From 2-12-FULL-65-11 sp049679965 (GTDB lineage: Bacteria > Acidobacteriota > Vicinamibacteria > Vicinamibacterales > CAVVIG01): a stretch of DNA of 7,278 bases. Of this stretch, positions 5,452-7,278 are shown piece after piece; within the stretch, counting starts at the first letter, position 1, and each line of letters opens with the position of its first letter. The notes beneath the pieces were generated by a model. That model worked only from the letters and a program-made list of their open reading frames with translations, ran no database searches and was not told the origin of the DNA. A program made the position numbers and the translations under genes. The DNA is taken from the NCBI GenBank assembly GCA_049679965.1, contig JBAUGX010000164.1, forward strand, positions 1 to 7,278, in the 5' to 3' direction.

Positions 5452-7099
5452 CAGCGTGCCCTGTCTTCGCCGCGATTGGCATGCGCCAGCCGGTGCCGAA
5501 GGCGCGATCGGTCACCTTCAATCCAGGCGCGGCCTGCTTCCGCTTGAACTCGGCACGGTGCACCATGTCGAGCACGCGGTGCACCGTCACGGGATCGAAG
5601 CCGGCGGCGACGATGGCGTCTGGCGGTTGGTGCTGCTCGATGTGCCGCTGCAGAATGTCGTCGAGGATGTTGTAGGGCGGCAGCGAATCCTGATCGGTCT
5701 GATTCGGCTTCAGCTCGGCCGAGGGCGCCTTGGTCAGCGTCGCCTCCGGAATCACGGCCCGGCCGCGCGTGCCGTTCAGCCACCGCGCGACGCGATACAC
5801 CATCGTCTTTGGCACATCGGCAATCACGGCCAGTCCGCCCGACATGTCGCCGTAGAGCGTGCAGTAGCCGACGGCCATTTCTGATTTGTTGCCGGTCGTC
5901 AGCAGGAGCGCGCTGCGCTTGTTGGACAGCGCCATGAGCAGATTGCCACGGATGCGCGCCTGAATGTTCTCTTCGGTCACGTCGCGCGCCGAGCCCGCAA
6001 AGGCGCCGGCGAGCATGCCCTCCATCGCGCGCATGGCCGGCTCGATCGGGAGCGTCAGCGTCTCGATGCCAAGGTTCGCGGCGAGCTGGAGCGAGTCGTC
6101 GATGCTGCCCCGGCTCGAGTACGGCGAGGGCATCAGCACCCCGAGCACGGACTGAGGGCCAACCGCCTCCGCGGCGATCGCCGCCGTCAGCGCCGAGTCG
6201 ATGCCGCCGGAAAGACCGAGGACGACGCGGCTGAAGCCGCATTTGTGGACGTAGTCGCGCGTCCCGAGCACGAGCGCCCGCCAGACCTCGGATTCCGCGA
6301 CGAGATCGGTCGGCGGTCCGATGGGCGTGCCGCGATCGAGATCGCAGACGACCACGTCGGCTTCGAACGACCGGCCGCGGGCGATCGGCACACCGTCGGC
6401 GTTGAAGGCCGTGCTCCGTCCGTCGAAGACCAGATCGTCATTGCCGCCGAACTGGTTGACGTACAGGACCGGCACGTGATGTCTGCGCGCCATGCTCGCG
6501 AGCATGTCCTCACGCAGGCGCTGTTTGCCGACGGTGAATGGCGACGCCGACAGATTGACGATCGCCTGCGCGCCCGCCCCGACGAGCTCTTCGACCGGAT
6601 CGTGGTGGTAGCGGCGGCGCCTCCAGAAATCGCGATCGTTCCAGACGTCCTCGCAGATGCTGATGCCCACGCGCCAGCCCCCCAGGTCGAGGATCTGAGC
6701 GCCGACGAACGGCTCGAAGTAGCGATCCTCGTCGAATACGTCGTAGGTGGGCAGAAGGGCCTTGCGAAAGCGCTGGTCCGTCCGGCCCTCCCGCAGGAGG
6801 AGCGCCGTGTTGAAGAGCGGCCTTCCGACGTCGGAGGGATTCGGCTCTGGGAGGCCGACGAGCACCGGCGGCTGGCCGACCAGATCGCGCGCCAGCTCGG
6901 TTGCCGCGTCCCAGGCGCGCGCGACAAACGACGGGTCGAGCAGCAGGTCGCGCGGCAGGTAGCCAACCAGCGCCAGCTCCGGCGTGACGGCCAGGTCGGC
7001 GCCCTGGCGGCCGGCCTCGCGGACCGCCTCGGCGACGAGACGCGCATTGCCCGCAAGGTCGCCGACGATCGGGTTGATCTGGACGAGTGCGATCTTCAC
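5411..7099 (-). CDS. nadE: Glutamine-dependent NAD+ synthetase
   Basis: Converts deamido-NAD+ to NAD+ with ATP, using ammonia released from glutamine by its own N-terminal domain. It is 562 residues in two domains. The nitrilase-type amidase domain (about 1-260) has the triad E41 (TPELALVGY), K112 (RKALLPTYDVFDE) and C148 (ISICEDVWN). The synthetase domain has the ATP-pyrophosphatase loop SGGIDS (296-301), TEENIQARIRG (374-384), GNKSEMAVGYCTLYGD (402-417) and the LTKAPSAEL segment. The GTG at 7099 gives the normal N-terminus KIALVQINPIVGDL; a longer reading to 7270 adds 57 residues unlike the family and runs into the divergent gene. No good ribosome site is visible. After the family's usual end near MPIAAK there is a tail of about 17 residues, largely encoded by the A-rich 7-base repeats. 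It is convergent with the acyltransferase and not part of the LPS run. Confidence 0.95.
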   Translation of the reverse strand: MKIALVQINPIVGDLAGNARLVAEAVREAGRQGADLAVTPELALVGYLPRDLLLDPSFVARAWDAATELARDLVGQPPVLVGLPEPNPSDVGRPLFNTALLLREGRTDQRFRKALLPTYDVFDEDRYFEPFVGAQILDLGGWRVGISICEDVWNDRDFWRRRRYHHDPVEELVGAGAQAIVNLSASPFTVGKQRLREDMLASMARRHHVPVLYVNQFGGNDDLVFDGRSTAFNADGVPIARGRSFEADVVVCDLDRGTPIGPPTDLVAESEVWRALVLGTRDYVHKCGFSRVVLGLSGGIDSALTAAIAAEAVGPQSVLGVLMPSPYSSRGSIDDSLQLAANLGIETLTLPIEPAMRAMEGMLAGAFAGSARDVTEENIQARIRGNLLMALSNKRSALLLTTGNKSEMAVGYCTLYGDMSGGLAVIADVPKTMVYRVARWLNGTRGRAVIPEATLTKAPSAELKPNQTDQDSLPPYNILDDILQRHIEQHQPPDAIVAAGFDPVTVHRVLDMVHRAEFKRKQAAPGLKVTDRAFGTGWRMPIAAKTGHAANLKVKTQNSKGH

Positions 7100-7108
7100 G
7101 GCAGGTGT

Positions 7109-7137
7109 TTGCGCGCGATTCCGCTTCAGCCTAACAT
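7109..7137 (+). promoter_or_regulatory. Weak candidate promoter for the heptosyltransferase gene
   Basis: TTGCGC (7109-7114) and TAACAT (7132-7137) are separated by 17 bases on the plus strand. They match the -35 and -10 consensus at only 3 and 4 of 6 positions. Transcription would start within a few bases of the GTG at 7149, giving almost no leader. The 49-base gap to the nadE start must hold the control regions of both divergent genes; I see no better candidate for nadE on the minus strand. Confidence 0.18.
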
Positions 7138-7148
7138 GAACGCCCAAC

Positions 7149-7278
7149 GTGCGAAGTCTTCTCGTGTTCGCGCCCAGCTGGCTCGGTGACGCCGTGATGG
7201 CGCTGCCGGCGATGGCCGACATCAGCCGGGCCATGCCCGAGTTGCCGATCGCCGTGGCCGCGCGGCCCAACGTTGTGC
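7149..7278 (+). CDS. Lipopolysaccharide heptosyltransferase, N-terminal part (WaaF-like)
   Basis: Forty-three codons run from a GTG at 7149 off the right edge. The product begins with LLVFAPSWLGDAVMALPAMAD, then an Ile/Val-rich strand, then AARPNVV. This closely matches the N-terminus of glycosyltransferase family 9 ADP-heptose:LPS heptosyltransferases, especially WaaF, whose 'APSWVGDAVM..PAL' loop holds the conserved Asp of the acceptor site. An in-frame TGA at 7137 and no other start codon after it fix the start at 7149. It would add heptose to the inner core in the cytosol, downstream of Kdo transfer. It is divergent from nadE and resumes the LPS theme of waaA, lpxK and the acyltransferase. 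WaaF, WaaC and WaaQ types cannot be separated from so short a piece. Confidence 0.8.
   Translation, partial: MRSLLVFAPSWLGDAVMALPAMADISRAMPELPIAVAARPNVV

Noticed and set aside
6245..7189. Plus-strand open frame opposite nadE
   Set aside because: Antisense shadow; its last part also overlaps the heptosyltransferase start in another frame.
7136..7189. ATG at 7136 as a start for the right-edge gene
   Set aside because: It reads in a different frame and stops at a TGA ending at 7189; only the GTG at 7149 opens the heptosyltransferase frame.
7100..7270. Extended nadE start up to 7270
   Set aside because: The added 57 residues do not resemble the family and overlap the divergent heptosyltransferase; GTG at 7099 gives the standard N-terminus.

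Overview
This is a GC-rich stretch from a Gram-negative bacterium. It carries central-metabolism genes (gap, pgk, nadE) and lipid A/LPS core genes (waaA, lpxK, a lauroyl-acyltransferase homologue, the start of a heptosyltransferase). The high GC, the tightly overlapping lipid A genes, the many GTG/TTG starts and the protein style suggest Acidobacteriota, perhaps Vicinamibacteria. That placement is impression-based, not proven.

Layout: (1) 1-64, minus strand: a 21-codon fragment of a TesA-like SGNH esterase that runs off the window edge. (2) 42-1073, minus: pgk, which loses its last roughly 50-60 residues exactly where the esterase sequence begins. (3) 1070-2077, minus: intact gap, overlapping pgk by 4 bases. 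(4) 2078-2136: a 59-base divergent promoter region with a perfect 14-base palindrome. (5) 2137-5368, plus: waaA, lpxK and an LpxL/HtrB-type acyltransferase, each overlapping the next by 4 bases. (6) 5353-5451: an AT-rich inverted pair of 7-base repeats between convergent genes, probably acting as a two-way terminator and also encoding both proteins' C-terminal tails. (7) 5411-7099, minus: glutamine-dependent NAD+ synthetase. (8) 7100-7148: a short divergent gap. (9) 7149-7278, plus: the first 43 codons of a heptosyltransferase.

Functionally, gap and pgk catalyse consecutive steps of lower glycolysis. LpxK phosphorylates the lipid A disaccharide to give lipid IVA, WaaA adds Kdo to it, and the LpxL-type enzyme adds a secondary acyl chain. 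The heptosyltransferase would extend the inner core. NadE makes NAD+, the cofactor of GAPDH, but its position here looks incidental.

No new multi-gene system is visible. The points most worth checking are the pgk/esterase junction near the left edge (real rearrangement or assembly chimera) and the 7-base repeat pair between the acyltransferase and nadE.
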